Positions 54,259 through 63,790 of a stretch of 64,000 bases of DNA are shown piece after piece. The position numbers and the translations under genes were made by a program. The notes under the pieces were generated by a model. The model saw only the letters and a program-made list of their open reading frames with translations. It did not search any database and was not told the DNA's origin. Origin of the DNA: an uncultured Allomuricauda sp. (GTDB taxonomy: Bacteria > Bacteroidota > Bacteroidia > Flavobacteriales > Flavobacteriaceae); assembly GCF_937884665.1 (NCBI RefSeq), contig NZ_CAKZYF010000026.1, forward strand, positions 1 through 64,000, in the 5' to 3' direction. The number at the start of each line of letters is the position of its first letter. Position 1 is the first letter of the stretch.

Positions 54259-55887
54259 TTATCCTAAAAAAGGATATCGATAGTCCTCTGGTGTAACAAA
54301 GGTTTCCTTAATTAACCGAGGGGACACCCAACGCAAAAGGTTTTGCGCTGATCCTGCCTTATCGTTGGTGCCGGAAGCCCTGGCTCCACCAAAGGGTTGT
54401 TGTCCTACGACAGCTCCGGTGGGCTTGTCATTGATATAGAAATTACCTGCAGCATTTTGTAAGGCATGGGTGGCTTCTTCAATGGCATAGCGGTCTTGGC
54501 TTATCACCGCTCCTGTTAAAGCATATTCCGATGTGGCATCCACCAATTTCAAAGTTTCCTGCCATTGGTCGTCTTCATATATGAATACGGTGACCACCGG
54601 CCCAAAAAGCTCAGTCTCCATGGTCGTATACTTCGGGTCAGTCGTTAAAATCACCGTAGGTTCAATAAAATACCCAACCGATTTGTCATACCCACCACCA
54701 GCGATAATTTCCGCATTTTCATCCGACTGGGCCTGGTCGATGTATTGGGCCAACTTATCGAAAGAACCTTCATGAATCACCGCGGTAATAAAGTTGGACA
54801 TGTCTTCCGGAGAACCTGGTTTATTGAATGAATCAATATCTTTTTTCACCAGTTCCAAAATTTCATTCGCGTTGGACTTAGGTAAATACACTCGTGATGC
54901 AGCACTACATTTCTGTCCTTGGAACTCGAAACCTCCTCGTATAATGGCTGTGGCCACCTGCTTTGGGTGAGCGGAAGGATGCGCTACTATAAAATCCTTC
55001 CCTCCGGTCTCACCAACAATTCGAGGATAGGTTTTGTAGGTATGGATATTGGTTCCGATTTGCTTCCAGAGTTCTTTGAACACAAAGGTGGACCCTGTAA
55101 AGTGCAAGCCTGAGAAATCAGGGCTTGAAAGAACTGTTTCAGTAATCATGACCGGATCGCCCATGACCATATTGATTACCCCATCCGGGAGTCCTGCTTC
55201 CTGGAATACGTCCATAATTACTTTGGCGGAGAATACTTGACTATCACTGGGTTTCCATAAGACCACATTTCCCATCATGGCAGCGCTGGCAGGGAGGTTC
55301 CCTGAAATTGCCGTAAAGTTGAATGGGGTGATCGCGTAAACGAAGCCTTCCAGGGGCCGGTATTCCACACGATTCCAGATACCATCTGAGGATTCAGGTT
55401 GTTCCGCATAAATCTGGGACATATACTCAACATTGAAACGCAGAAAGTCGATGAATTCACAAGCCGCATCTATTTCTGCCTGATGAATCGTCTTGGATTG
55501 GGCCATCATGGTAGCAGCATTGATTTTGGCCCTGTAGGGCCCAGCGATCAATTCCGCAGCTTTCAGGAAAATGGCAGCTCTTTGCTCCCAGCTGAGATTG
55601 GCCCATTTCTCTCGTGATTCCAGACCATTCGCAATTGCTGTCTCTACATGTTTTTTATGGGCTACATGATAATGGCCCACTACATGCTGATGCTCATGCG
55701 GAGGCGACATAGGCCTGGTATCCCCAGTTTTTACCGGTTCACCCCCTGTGTATAAAGGGACTTCTACCTGTGAATTGTAATATGCTCTGTATTGCTGAAG
55801 TACTTCTTCCCGCTCAGGAGTACCCGGCGCATAGCTTTTTACCGGTTCATTATATGCTGATGGAACTTGAAAGAAACCTTTTCCCAT
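54259..55887 (-). CDS. pruA: L-glutamate gamma-semialdehyde (delta-1-pyrroline-5-carboxylate) dehydrogenase
   Basis: 542 residues. An NAD-dependent aldehyde dehydrogenase that oxidises the proline breakdown product to glutamate. Features are the NAD-site VYAITPFNFTAISGNLPASAA, GSTFVFKELWKQI, the catalytic Glu region IVGETGGKD and the catalytic Cys in FQGQKCSAASR. The length and N-terminal PYNEPV-like start (SAYNEPVKSYAPGTPER) match the PruA type. First gene of the operon with the GlxA-like regulator. Confidence 0.95.
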   Translation of the reverse strand: MGKGFFQVPSAYNEPVKSYAPGTPEREEVLQQYRAYYNSQVEVPLYTGGEPVKTGDTRPMSPPHEHQHVVGHYHVAHKKHVETAIANGLESREKWANLSWEQRAAIFLKAAELIAGPYRAKINAATMMAQSKTIHQAEIDAACEFIDFLRFNVEYMSQIYAEQPESSDGIWNRVEYRPLEGFVYAITPFNFTAISGNLPASAAMMGNVVLWKPSDSQVFSAKVIMDVFQEAGLPDGVINMVMGDPVMITETVLSSPDFSGLHFTGSTFVFKELWKQIGTNIHTYKTYPRIVGETGGKDFIVAHPSAHPKQVATAIIRGGFEFQGQKCSAASRVYLPKSNANEILELVKKDIDSFNKPGSPEDMSNFITAVIHEGSFDKLAQYIDQAQSDENAEIIAGGGYDKSVGYFIEPTVILTTDPKYTTMETELFGPVVTVFIYEDDQWQETLKLVDATSEYALTGAVISQDRYAIEEATHALQNAAGNFYINDKPTGAVVGQQPFGGARASGTNDKAGSAQNLLRWVSPRLIKETFVTPEDYRYPFLG

Positions 55888-55916
55888 GTTGGTGATTTTT
55901 TAATTTTAAATGTCAC

Positions 55917-55924
55917 CAAATGTA
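55917..55924 (-). promoter_or_regulatory. Candidate -7 element for pruA
   Basis: TACATTTG on the minus strand fits TAnnTTTG, 29 bases before the pruA start. No clear -33 partner. Confidence 0.4.
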
Positions 55925-55957
55925 CTAAAAGCAAAAGCGATTATAAAACGAAAAAAA

Positions 55958-56344
55958 CTAGTTTATCGCGAAGGGCGCCGCAAACTTGAACATGGGTATT
56001 TCCACCTCAAATTCTTGTGAATTGCCCAGGTTTACCATATGATAATATCCCTGCATGGCCCCAATAGGGGATGCCAATAGGCAACCTGAACTATAGGTAT
56101 GGGATTTTCCCGGTTTTATGACCGGTTTTCTTCCAATTACCCCTTCACCATCTACGGTCTCCATCTCTTTTAGGGTATCAAATATGTCCCAATGCCTCGC
56201 CACAAGTTGTACGGTATGCTTGCTCTGGTTTTCGATGGTAACCGTGTAGCCAAAAGCATAGTGTACTTTGTAGTTTTTAAAAAAGGTGCCTTCAAATGTA
56301 GTTTGGACCGAAACTTTGATTCCTTTGGTGACTTGGGTAAACAT
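55958..56344 (-). CDS. apaG: ApaG domain protein
   Basis: 128 residues from ATG 56344 (MFTQVTKG); a longer frame upstream overlaps the DUF3667 gene and is unlikely. The fibronectin-like ApaG fold is seen in YAFGYTVTIENQSKHTVQLVARHWDI, GEGVIGRKPVIKPG, YSSGCLLASPIGAMQGYYHM. The role of ApaG is not settled (linked to Co2+ resistance in some bacteria). Close to the DUF3667 gene on the same strand (four bases). Confidence 0.93.
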   Translation of the reverse strand: MFTQVTKGIKVSVQTTFEGTFFKNYKVHYAFGYTVTIENQSKHTVQLVARHWDIFDTLKEMETVDGEGVIGRKPVIKPGKSHTYSSGCLLASPIGAMQGYYHMVNLGNSQEFEVEIPMFKFAAPFAIN

Positions 56345-56348
56345 AGGT

Positions 56349-57548
56349 TCAATAAGTAAAAGCACTTCCTGTGAACAATACGACGGCCGTAATGGTGGCC
56401 AAAACAAAAAATACTGTATTCAGGAAGAGATATTTAATAATAGTTTTTAATCGCCCTTGGCCATAAAATTTTCGCATTGCCTTGTACAGATAAAATCCGA
56501 AAATCAACAAAAACCAACCAGCACTCGTAGTACTGAAAATGGAATCTATCAGCAAGCTAAGGATAAGCAAGATAAACAATAGGGACTGGTTGTGGAAACT
56601 AAAGATAAGATGATCGGTGTAGGTATAATTTTTCCTGATGTACACCAACCAAATGAAGGCCGTGAAGACTGGTAAAAAGAAAAATATTACGAAAGGAAGC
56701 TTACCTATGGTCGCATTTATGAAGCTCCCAGGTGACCTCACTACCCGGAGAAGGCTCGCTGAAGCATTGAAGGGCATTTGGTTTCTTCTTTGGTCCTCTA
56801 TCTGGTAACGCTCAACGGCATCTTGAAAAGTGGATATGGAGTCCTTTCGAATGAGCAATGCGAAAATATCCAATTTAGCTCCCGGTCTGGCCCAAGGTGA
56901 ATCCAGAAGACGTATGGAATCATAGTATTTGGCAGGGTTTGAAAGAATCAAGGAGTCATTGACAGCTTTCATCTTTTTTGGATTGAACACACCAATGGAA
57001 TCTAGATCCTTTAAGGTTTGGGCAATCTTGGGATTGTCTTTGCTTATGGAATCCAGTGGAACCACTACCTCTTGGGACGCTTCATTCTCTTCCTTATTAT
57101 CGGTGGTAATCCCGCTGGTATCAAATTTGATGGAGAAACCATCAGATTCCTCCATTTTCTTATCCATATCCCCAAATCTTCGGTCAATTTCTGAAAATCT
57201 CGAATTGTAGGTAAACATCAAAAAGTACAAAAAGGCCAGGCTCAATAAAAACCGAAAGGGATTCGTGTAGGTAATCCGTTTTCCCTTGATGTAGTCCTTG
57301 GTTATGGTACCTGGTTTTATCAAGAGCGCATAGAGGGTCTTCAGTAATTTGGAATCATAGTTGACCAAGTTTGAAAAGAACTCATCAAAAAAGTCGCGCA
57401 ATGTCACTTTTTTGGTGCTGTTCATTTGGGAACAGTTCGGACAATATTTATCGCTTTTGTCCAAAATGTGCCCACAATTAAGGCATTCCGTACCTCGATA
57501 TTTAAGTTCAAAACGCCCTCTTCGGATTAAGCTTGGTTTGTTCTCCAC
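56349..57548 (-). CDS. DUF3667 membrane protein with zinc ribbon
   Basis: 399 residues. The N-terminal CLNCGHILDKSDKYCPNCSQ is a zinc ribbon, and the following LRDFFDEFFSNLVNYDSKLLKTLYALLIKPGTITKDYI (ends given) and IKGKRITYTNPFRFLLSLAF are typical of DUF3667. Four to five hydrophobic helices (one near residue 98, the others in the last third) flank a polar middle part. Function unknown. Between the plug and apaG genes on the same strand. Confidence 0.85.
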   Translation of the reverse strand: MENKPSLIRRGRFELKYRGTECLNCGHILDKSDKYCPNCSQMNSTKKVTLRDFFDEFFSNLVNYDSKLLKTLYALLIKPGTITKDYIKGKRITYTNPFRFLLSLAFLYFLMFTYNSRFSEIDRRFGDMDKKMEESDGFSIKFDTSGITTDNKEENEASQEVVVPLDSISKDNPKIAQTLKDLDSIGVFNPKKMKAVNDSLILSNPAKYYDSIRLLDSPWARPGAKLDIFALLIRKDSISTFQDAVERYQIEDQRRNQMPFNASASLLRVVRSPGSFINATIGKLPFVIFFFLPVFTAFIWLVYIRKNYTYTDHLIFSFHNQSLLFILLILSLLIDSIFSTTSAGWFLLIFGFYLYKAMRKFYGQGRLKTIIKYLFLNTVFFVLATITAVVLFTGSAFTY

Positions 57549-57578
57549 AATGTTGTGAGGTTTGGCGCCTAAAGATAA

Positions 57579-58823
57579 CTAATTGGTTATATTCCGGGAA
57601 TTGACGGAACCAATTCCAATGATACTATCGTAGATATCGCCGAAATCTCGATAATACACAAGAATCAGATAATTGTTTTCGGTAAAGTGAAAGTTACCGC
57701 TTACAACGTTTAAATCGATACTGCCGTCCTCCCGCTCAATGATGTATTTATAGTTGTAAAAACCCTGTTTCATCAGAAGATCAAGTTCCATACGCCCGGC
57801 TTCTTCATTAAAGCGCATCTTGTTTTCTTCCTCAATGGTGTAATTGTTGAACTTTCCGATAACATATACATTGTCCAGACCAATATCGCTGGTGTAAGGC
57901 AGACTGAAATGGATTTTGGTATATTCCGCTTCGCGGGAAACATCCTCCCCTTGAAGCGTTCGTATTAGAAAGTCTCCATTGATATCTGGAAAATAGGTGT
58001 AGGGCTCATCTTGCCTGAAAATATTTTCGAACAGGTAGTGATTGTAGACCTCACCCAGTTCTATTCGGGATATAGCAAAGTTGGTGACCCGTAAATCCTT
58101 GGTATCGAAATTCAAAAATTCATTGCCCCCGAAAAAACTGGTCTCCTTATCGTAGCGATAAATCAGTTCTTGGCCCAGTGTAAATTGGGGAACAATGTTA
58201 TAAAGCGCTGTTGGCCAAAAATGGTTCTGAACAACCGCCACTTTAACCTCTTTTTTTGGATTTACAACCGGGAAGCCAGCCGTATTAATGGAAAACTGGA
58301 CCACTTGTTTTTCATTCAGATAATTGAAATCCCGTGAGCGCCTCACCACGCCACCAACCTGTACCAAATCCCGATAGATTACAAATCTTCTGGAAAACTG
58401 CAGTTCACCAATACTGTTGTAGATTTCTAGCATATAGTTGCCACTTACCTTGAACCTAACGTTTTCATTGGGCAAGGTAAGGCGGTAGTTAGAATAGGGC
58501 TGGAGGGTAGTGTAGCTGTTTTCATAATCAATGATGCGTTGATTGTCCATTCCCACTAAATATTGGGACTTCAACAGTTGGGAAGGCGTCCAATCATAAT
58601 CACAGTGGATTATTTTATAATAATAGTCTTGTTCGTTCGCTGTTAAGTCGTCAAATTCCAACTTCATTTTTTCCCCTAATTGAACCACTGGAAATTGATC
58701 TTCGGTAGGGCCTTTAAAAATGATACTTTTTATATTGGTGGGTGGATTTATTTCCTGCTGCACTTGCGCATGCCCTGTAAATAGGTATAGAAAAAAGACA
58801 ATTTGTTTAAGTTTAAAGCGCAT
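57579..58823 (-). CDS. Type IX secretion plug protein (DUF5103)
   Basis: 414 residues from ATG 58823 (MRFKLKQI), giving a signal peptide ending near TGHAQ. The DUF5103/plug pattern includes NIKSIIFKG, YYYKIIHCDYDWTPSQLLKSQYL, NYRLTLPNENVRFKVSGNYMLEIYN and, near the end, YVIGKFNNYTIEEENKM and KQGFYNYKYII. In F. johnsoniae the plug protein closes the SprA translocon channel. This suggests that the organism secretes by type IX. Divergent from nqrA, 187 bases away. Confidence 0.85.
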   Translation of the reverse strand: MRFKLKQIVFFLYLFTGHAQVQQEINPPTNIKSIIFKGPTEDQFPVVQLGEKMKLEFDDLTANEQDYYYKIIHCDYDWTPSQLLKSQYLVGMDNQRIIDYENSYTTLQPYSNYRLTLPNENVRFKVSGNYMLEIYNSIGELQFSRRFVIYRDLVQVGGVVRRSRDFNYLNEKQVVQFSINTAGFPVVNPKKEVKVAVVQNHFWPTALYNIVPQFTLGQELIYRYDKETSFFGGNEFLNFDTKDLRVTNFAISRIELGEVYNHYLFENIFRQDEPYTYFPDINGDFLIRTLQGEDVSREAEYTKIHFSLPYTSDIGLDNVYVIGKFNNYTIEEENKMRFNEEAGRMELDLLMKQGFYNYKYIIEREDGSIDLNVVSGNFHFTENNYLILVYYRDFGDIYDSIIGIGSVNSRNITN

Positions 58824-58967
58824 TTTAGACTCTAATTTTCGATAAAGGTAAACAAAAAGCATTCCAGCAAATAAAGGCGAAATCACTGCTTCCCAATTGT
58901 TTATTTAGAATGGGTATAAATAAATCTTGCATCAGCACCGGAAGAAGGTATTTTGCCCGATAAGCTT

Positions 58968-58975
58968 TAAATTTG
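58968..58975 (+). promoter_or_regulatory. Candidate -7 element for the nqr operon
   Basis: TAAATTTG fits TAnnTTTG, 35 bases upstream of nqrA. A TTTG at 58952-58955 is too close (12 bases) to be a normal -33, so the match is partial. Confidence 0.4.
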
Positions 58976-59010
58976 CCATTAAAATAAGTCAAAAATAAGC
59001 TCTACGTAAT

Positions 59011-60363
59011 ATGTCTAAAGACATCCGTATTAAAAAGGGTTTTGATATTAACCTTGTCGGGGCGGCTGAAAAGACTATCTCCAAAGCAGTTTCTAGTAAT
59101 GTTTACGCCCTAAATCTTGACGATTTTCATGGAATCATCCCAAAAATGCTCGTAAAGCAAGGGGCTGAGATTAAAGCGGGAGAGCCACTTTTTTTTAACA
59201 AAGCAGACGAAAAAATGTTCTTTGTGTCACCCGTTAGTGGTGAATTGGTGGAAATAGTCCGGGGTGCGAGACGTCGAATTTTAACACTAAAAATACTAGC
59301 GGACAAGAAACAGGAATATGTGGAGCATCCGGTCTTGGATTTGACTTCCGTAGATGGAAGTGCGGTTCGGGATTTTTTGCTGAAATCCGGAGTTTGGCCC
59401 TTTATCAAGCAAAGACCTTATGATATTATTGCTAATACAGATGTCACCCCAAAAGCGATTTTTGTATCGGCATGTAGCACAGCCCCGTTGGCAGCGGATA
59501 TTGATTTTACACTTCAGGGCAAAGAGACAGAATTACAAGCGGCCATCACTGCACTTTCAAAGTTGACGCCCGGAAAGGTTCATGTGACCATCGGCAAGTC
59601 CAGCGACTCGCCATTCGCAAATATAGAGGGCATTACCTTACATAAAATAAGTGGACCCCATCCTTCGGGCCTTGTAGGCACTCAAATCAATAAGATAGAT
59701 CCGATCAATAAAGGGGAAATGGTATGGACAATTGCCCCTCAGGATTTAGTGATTATTGGAGAGCTTGTTTTGACAGGTAAATTCAACGCCGAAAGGACCA
59801 TCGCACTCGGTGGGTCGGTCGTGAAATCACCAAAATATTATACCACTAAAATTGGAGCTGAGATTTCAACCTTTTTATATGCCAGCGGTGTTAACCAGGA
59901 TGCGTTTAGACTTATCAATGGCGATGTGCTTACCGGAAGCAAAACCCATCCGGAAGGCAATCTTGGTTTTTACAACAACGCTGTAACCGCCATACCGGAA
60001 GGGGATGATTACGAATTCTTTGGCTGGAACAAGCCTGTTTTTGATAAATTATCATCCACACGGGCATTTACTTTCTCTTGGATGAAGCCCAACAAAAAAT
60101 ATGATCTGGATACCAATACGAATGGCGAACATCGAGCGTTTGTAGTAACAGGGCGTTACGAGGAAGTTTTTCCTTTGGATATTTATCCGCTCCAGCTTTT
60201 AAAAGCCTGTATGGTGAAAGATTTGGATGAAATGGAGCAATTGGGACTTTATGAAGTAGCTCCAGAAGATTTCTCGCTAACGGAGTTCATTTGCATCTCC
60301 AAACAACCACACCAACAAATAATTAGGGAAGGACTGGATTTATTGTATCAAGAAATTGGATAA
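59011..60363 (+). CDS. nqrA: Na(+)-translocating NADH-quinone reductase subunit A
   Basis: 450 residues, peripheral subunit on the cytoplasmic side of Na+-NQR. IRIKKGFDINLVGAAEK, PKMLVKQGAEIKAGEPLFFNK and VSPVSGELVEIVRGARR are the typical N-terminal Rnf/Nqr-barrel part; FGWNKPVFDKLSSTRAF and LQLLKACMVKDLDEMEQLGLYEV the C-terminal one. No redox cofactor is bound here. First gene of the nqr operon. Confidence 0.95.
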   Translation: MSKDIRIKKGFDINLVGAAEKTISKAVSSNVYALNLDDFHGIIPKMLVKQGAEIKAGEPLFFNKADEKMFFVSPVSGELVEIVRGARRRILTLKILADKKQEYVEHPVLDLTSVDGSAVRDFLLKSGVWPFIKQRPYDIIANTDVTPKAIFVSACSTAPLAADIDFTLQGKETELQAAITALSKLTPGKVHVTIGKSSDSPFANIEGITLHKISGPHPSGLVGTQINKIDPINKGEMVWTIAPQDLVIIGELVLTGKFNAERTIALGGSVVKSPKYYTTKIGAEISTFLYASGVNQDAFRLINGDVLTGSKTHPEGNLGFYNNAVTAIPEGDDYEFFGWNKPVFDKLSSTRAFTFSWMKPNKKYDLDTNTNGEHRAFVVTGRYEEVFPLDIYPLQLLKACMVKDLDEMEQLGLYEVAPEDFSLTEFICISKQPHQQIIREGLDLLYQEIG

Positions 60364-60364
60364 C

Positions 60365-61630
60365 ATGGGATTGAAAGAAAAACTACATCAGACTAAATTA
60401 AAGTATCAGGGTAAAAAAATGGCCCCTGCATTCAATGCGATTCATACGTTTTTATATTCACCCAATGAAACTACCCATTCCGGGGGACACGTTAGGGCAG
60501 TAGACGACTTGAAACGCACCATGAACACGGTCATTTTGGCCTTGGTTCCCTGCCTGTTGTTCGGGATGTTCAATGCAGGCTACCAACACTATTCGGCCAT
60601 CAATGGTTTCCCTGAAAATTTCTCGCTACTCGAGCATTTCATTACCTGGGACAATTTTTGGTTGGGCGCAATTACCATTTTACCGCTGGTTGTGGTTTCT
60701 TATGGGGTCGGACTAGCGATAGAGTTTGTATTTGCGGTTATCAAAGGACACGAAGTAGAAGAAGGCTATTTGGTAACAGGTATGCTGGTTCCACTGATAG
60801 TTCCTGTGGACACTCCCCTTTGGATGCTTGCAGTTGCCGTTGTTTTCGGAGTTGTAATCGGAAAAGAAGTCTTCGGGGGAACGGGCATGAATATTTTGAA
60901 CCCCGCGCTTACTATCCGTGCCTTTTTGTTTTTTGCATATCCTACATGGATGAGCGGGGACAAAGTATGGGTACATGGTGCGGTCGACCTGGCGGGCACT
61001 CCCGATGCCATATCTGGAGAAACTATCTTAGGGTATTTGGCCCAGGGCAACAATGCTGAGATGTACGCAAAGTATAATCTTTCCGAAATGTTTTTTGGTT
61101 TTATCCCGGGTTCCGTAGGGGAAACCTCTACTTTCTTGATTTTGTTGGGTGGACTGTTTTTGATCTTTTCGAAAATTGCATCGTGGCGAATCATGCTAAG
61201 TGCCGTCCTCGGTGCTTTGGCCATGGGACTTGTTTTCAACGGGGTAGTTGCCGCTGAATGGATACCGGAATACAGTAAATTTTATGGGTTGATGAGTTTT
61301 GATTTCTGGCAACACCTTATTGTAGGAGGATTAGCGTTTGGTATCGTATACATGGCGACCGATCCCGTTACTGGCTCCCAGACGAACAAGGGCAAGTGGA
61401 TCTACGGATTTTTGATAGGTTTTCTTTCCGTGATGATACGGGTATTCAATCCAGGTTATCCAGAAGGTGTTTTCCTTGCCATTTTATTGATGAATGTGTT
61501 TGCCCCAACCATAGACCATTATGTGGTTCAAGGAAATGTTAGAAGAAGAATGAAAAGGTTAAAGCACGCTACCATCTTACCAAAACCTTCAGATGGTAAA
61601 GCGGAAGAACTTAAAGTAGAAACTGCATAA
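60365..61630 (+). CDS. nqrB: Na(+)-translocating NADH-quinone reductase subunit B
   Basis: 421 residues from ATG 60365; a TTG nine bases earlier is less likely. The membrane subunit carries FMN on a threonine, here in GSVGETST (about Thr254), and helps form the sodium path. Helices flank FGGTGMNILNPALTIRAFLFFAYP and YMATDPVTGSQTNKGKWIYG. It starts two bases after nqrA. Confidence 0.95.
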   Translation: MGLKEKLHQTKLKYQGKKMAPAFNAIHTFLYSPNETTHSGGHVRAVDDLKRTMNTVILALVPCLLFGMFNAGYQHYSAINGFPENFSLLEHFITWDNFWLGAITILPLVVVSYGVGLAIEFVFAVIKGHEVEEGYLVTGMLVPLIVPVDTPLWMLAVAVVFGVVIGKEVFGGTGMNILNPALTIRAFLFFAYPTWMSGDKVWVHGAVDLAGTPDAISGETILGYLAQGNNAEMYAKYNLSEMFFGFIPGSVGETSTFLILLGGLFLIFSKIASWRIMLSAVLGALAMGLVFNGVVAAEWIPEYSKFYGLMSFDFWQHLIVGGLAFGIVYMATDPVTGSQTNKGKWIYGFLIGFLSVMIRVFNPGYPEGVFLAILLMNVFAPTIDHYVVQGNVRRRMKRLKHATILPKPSDGKAEELKVETA

Positions 61631-61631
61631 T

Positions 61632-62381
61632 ATGGCGATTGATACCGAAAAGAATAGTTAAACCGTACTGTTAGCCGATATTATGGTGATAGTCGTGGGA
61701 TCAGTATTGGCTTTTATGGCATCGGGTCTCAGCGAAAAAATTTCCGAGAACGAACGCTTTGAAAAGCAGAAAAATATTCTATATGCCATGGGCGTCAACG
61801 AAAACACCCCGGATAGTGGTGTTAACTTTGTTCCTACCAATGTGGTCGAAGAAACGTTCACACAAGAAATAAAAAAACAGTACGTCTGGGTAAACGGTGA
61901 AATCCAGGAGGACAATCAGGCGTTTTTGATAGACGTGAAAGAGCAACTGGCCGCTTCCAAACAAGGAGGGGAGGCGCGATTGCCCATATTTGTGGGAGAA
62001 AAAGATGGAGAAGAAATTTACGTTTTGCCCATGTACGGTAAAGGACTATGGGATGCTATATGGGGCTTTATGTCCGTAGACAAAAATATGGTAGTTCAAG
62101 GGGTTTATTTTGACCATCGAGGCGAGACGGCTGGACTGGGGGCCAACATCAAATTGCGGTTTTTCATGGACGACTTTACCGGAGAATCCTTAATGGAGGG
62201 TCAAAGCTATAGCGGAATTGAGGTTTCCAAAACCAACAATGACCCGCTCAACAACGACAAAGAAGATAATGAGGTGGATGCAATCGCAGGGGCTACTATA
62301 ACCGGAAATGGCGTTTCGGCCATGATAAAGGAAACTTTAAAAGCGTATCGACCTTATTTGGAAACGATTAGAACGAATTAA
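61632..62381 (+). pseudogene. nqrC: Na(+)-translocating NADH-quinone reductase subunit C, interrupted by a stop at codon 10
   Basis: NqrC carries the second covalent FMN. The gene starts MAIDTEKNS at 61632, two bases after nqrB, but codon 10 is TAA (61659-61661), where relatives have NSYT. Two codons past the stop the sequence reads VLLADIMVIVVG, with Asp in the middle of a transmembrane helix; neutral residues are usual. The remaining frame to 62381 is complete (249 codons in all). The flavin-attachment motif is IAGATIT (about residues 218-224), with Ala at the first Ser position. Restart at 61683 would leave half the anchor helix. Confidence 0.85.
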
Positions 62382-62382
62382 A

Positions 62383-63030
62383 ATGGCACTACTTTCAAAA
62401 AAAGACGCGAATCTTATATTGGATCCCTTGGCGGACAACAATCCCATTACCATTCAGGTTTTGGGAATATGTTCTGCATTGGCCATTACCGCAGAACTCA
62501 AAGCGTCTCTAGTGATGTCTATCTCTGTTATTTTTGTAATGGGCGTGGGCAATGTGGTTATTTCGCTGCTCAGAAATGTAATACCATCTAAAATTCGGAT
62601 TATTGCACAGCTCATCGTTGTGGCTACTTTGGTAATCGTGGTCGATCAAGTATTAAAAGCCTTTGCTTATGAACTCAGTAAGACCTTATCCGTATTTGTC
62701 GGATTGATTATTACCAATTGTATCATCATGGGCCGTTTCGAAGCGTTTGCACTGGGAAATGGGGTCTGGCGATCTATTTTGGACGGAATTGGCAATGCTT
62801 TGTGGTACGGTGTTATCTTGGAAAAGATAGGTTTATTCAGAGAATTGTTCGGTTCTGGAACATTATTTGGTATTCCTGTATTGGGCGATCCAATCGCTAA
62901 GACCGGTCTTTACGCTACCGGATATGAAAACAACGGATTTATGATAATCCCACCAGCCGCTTTGATTGTAGTGGGTATTATTATTTGGGTACAACGTTCC
63001 CGAAATAGAGCATTGATCGAAGAAGCATAA
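62383..63030 (+). CDS. nqrD: Na(+)-translocating NADH-quinone reductase subunit D
   Basis: 215 residues, six transmembrane helices. NPITIQVLGICSALAITAELKASLVMSISV and VFVGLIITNCIIMGRFEAFAL with the conserved cysteines of the NqrD/E iron site (GICSAL, NCIIMGR) are visible. It starts one base after nqrC. Confidence 0.95.
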   Translation: MALLSKKDANLILDPLADNNPITIQVLGICSALAITAELKASLVMSISVIFVMGVGNVVISLLRNVIPSKIRIIAQLIVVATLVIVVDQVLKAFAYELSKTLSVFVGLIITNCIIMGRFEAFALGNGVWRSILDGIGNALWYGVILEKIGLFRELFGSGTLFGIPVLGDPIAKTGLYATGYENNGFMIIPPAALIVVGIIIWVQRSRNRALIEEA

Positions 63031-63041
63031 AAGTACAAATC

Positions 63042-63788
63042 ATGTTAGAGCATCTGGAGTTATTTTTTAAGTCGATTTTCATAGATAACATGGTTTTCGC
63101 CGTGTTTTTGGGTATGTGTTCCTATTTGGCCGTATCCAAAAAGGTATCTACCGCGGTCGGCCTTGGAGCGGCTGTAATATTCGTACTTGCGGTTACTGTA
63201 CCGCTAAATTGGCTTTTGGACCAATATTTATTACGTGAAGGAGCTTTAGTGTGGTTAGGGCCTGAATATGCGGATTACAATTTGAGCTTTCTTTCGTTCA
63301 TTTTGTTTATAGCTACTATAGCGACCATGGTTCAATTGGTGGAAATTGTGGTGGAGAAGTTTTCTCCTTCCCTTTATAATTCTTTAGGTATTTTTCTGCC
63401 GCTGATTGCAGTAAACTGTGCCATTTTAGGTGGTTCTTTGTTTATGCAAGCACGGGAAATACCAAGTTTGGGCTTGGCCCTTAATTATGGAGTCAGTTCT
63501 GGAATTGGGTGGTTTCTTGCTATTTTGGCCATCGCGGCAATACGTGAAAAAATAAGATATTCGAATGTGCCCCCTCCTTTGAGAGGTTTGGGAATTACCT
63601 TCATTATAACCGGTTTGATGGGAATTGGTTTTCAAAGTTTTGGAGGAATGCTCACCGGTGACAATGAACCGCCTGAAGATGAACAAACTCCCACAACGGT
63701 GAAGCAGGTTGAAGAAAAAGAATTGATAAACAAAGAGATTGAAGATGAAGAAAAGGCGGTCTCTTACAATGAAGTAATAAAAGAATAA
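63042..63788 (+). CDS. nqrE: Na(+)-translocating NADH-quinone reductase subunit E with C-terminal tail
   Basis: 248 residues. The first about 205 are the normal NqrE membrane domain (FLGMCSYLAVSKKVSTAVGLGAAV, LPLIAVNCAILGGSLFMQ with iron-binding cysteines). After the last helix there are about 40 extra residues rich in Glu and Lys (EDEQTPTTVKQVEEKELINKEIEDEEKAV), longer than in Vibrio. Such tails also occur in other Flavobacteriaceae as far as I recall. 11 bases after nqrD. Confidence 0.93.
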   Translation: MLEHLELFFKSIFIDNMVFAVFLGMCSYLAVSKKVSTAVGLGAAVIFVLAVTVPLNWLLDQYLLREGALVWLGPEYADYNLSFLSFILFIATIATMVQLVEIVVEKFSPSLYNSLGIFLPLIAVNCAILGGSLFMQAREIPSLGLALNYGVSSGIGWFLAILAIAAIREKIRYSNVPPPLRGLGITFIITGLMGIGFQSFGGMLTGDNEPPEDEQTPTTVKQVEEKELINKEIEDEEKAVSYNEVIKE

Positions 63789-63790
63789 AG

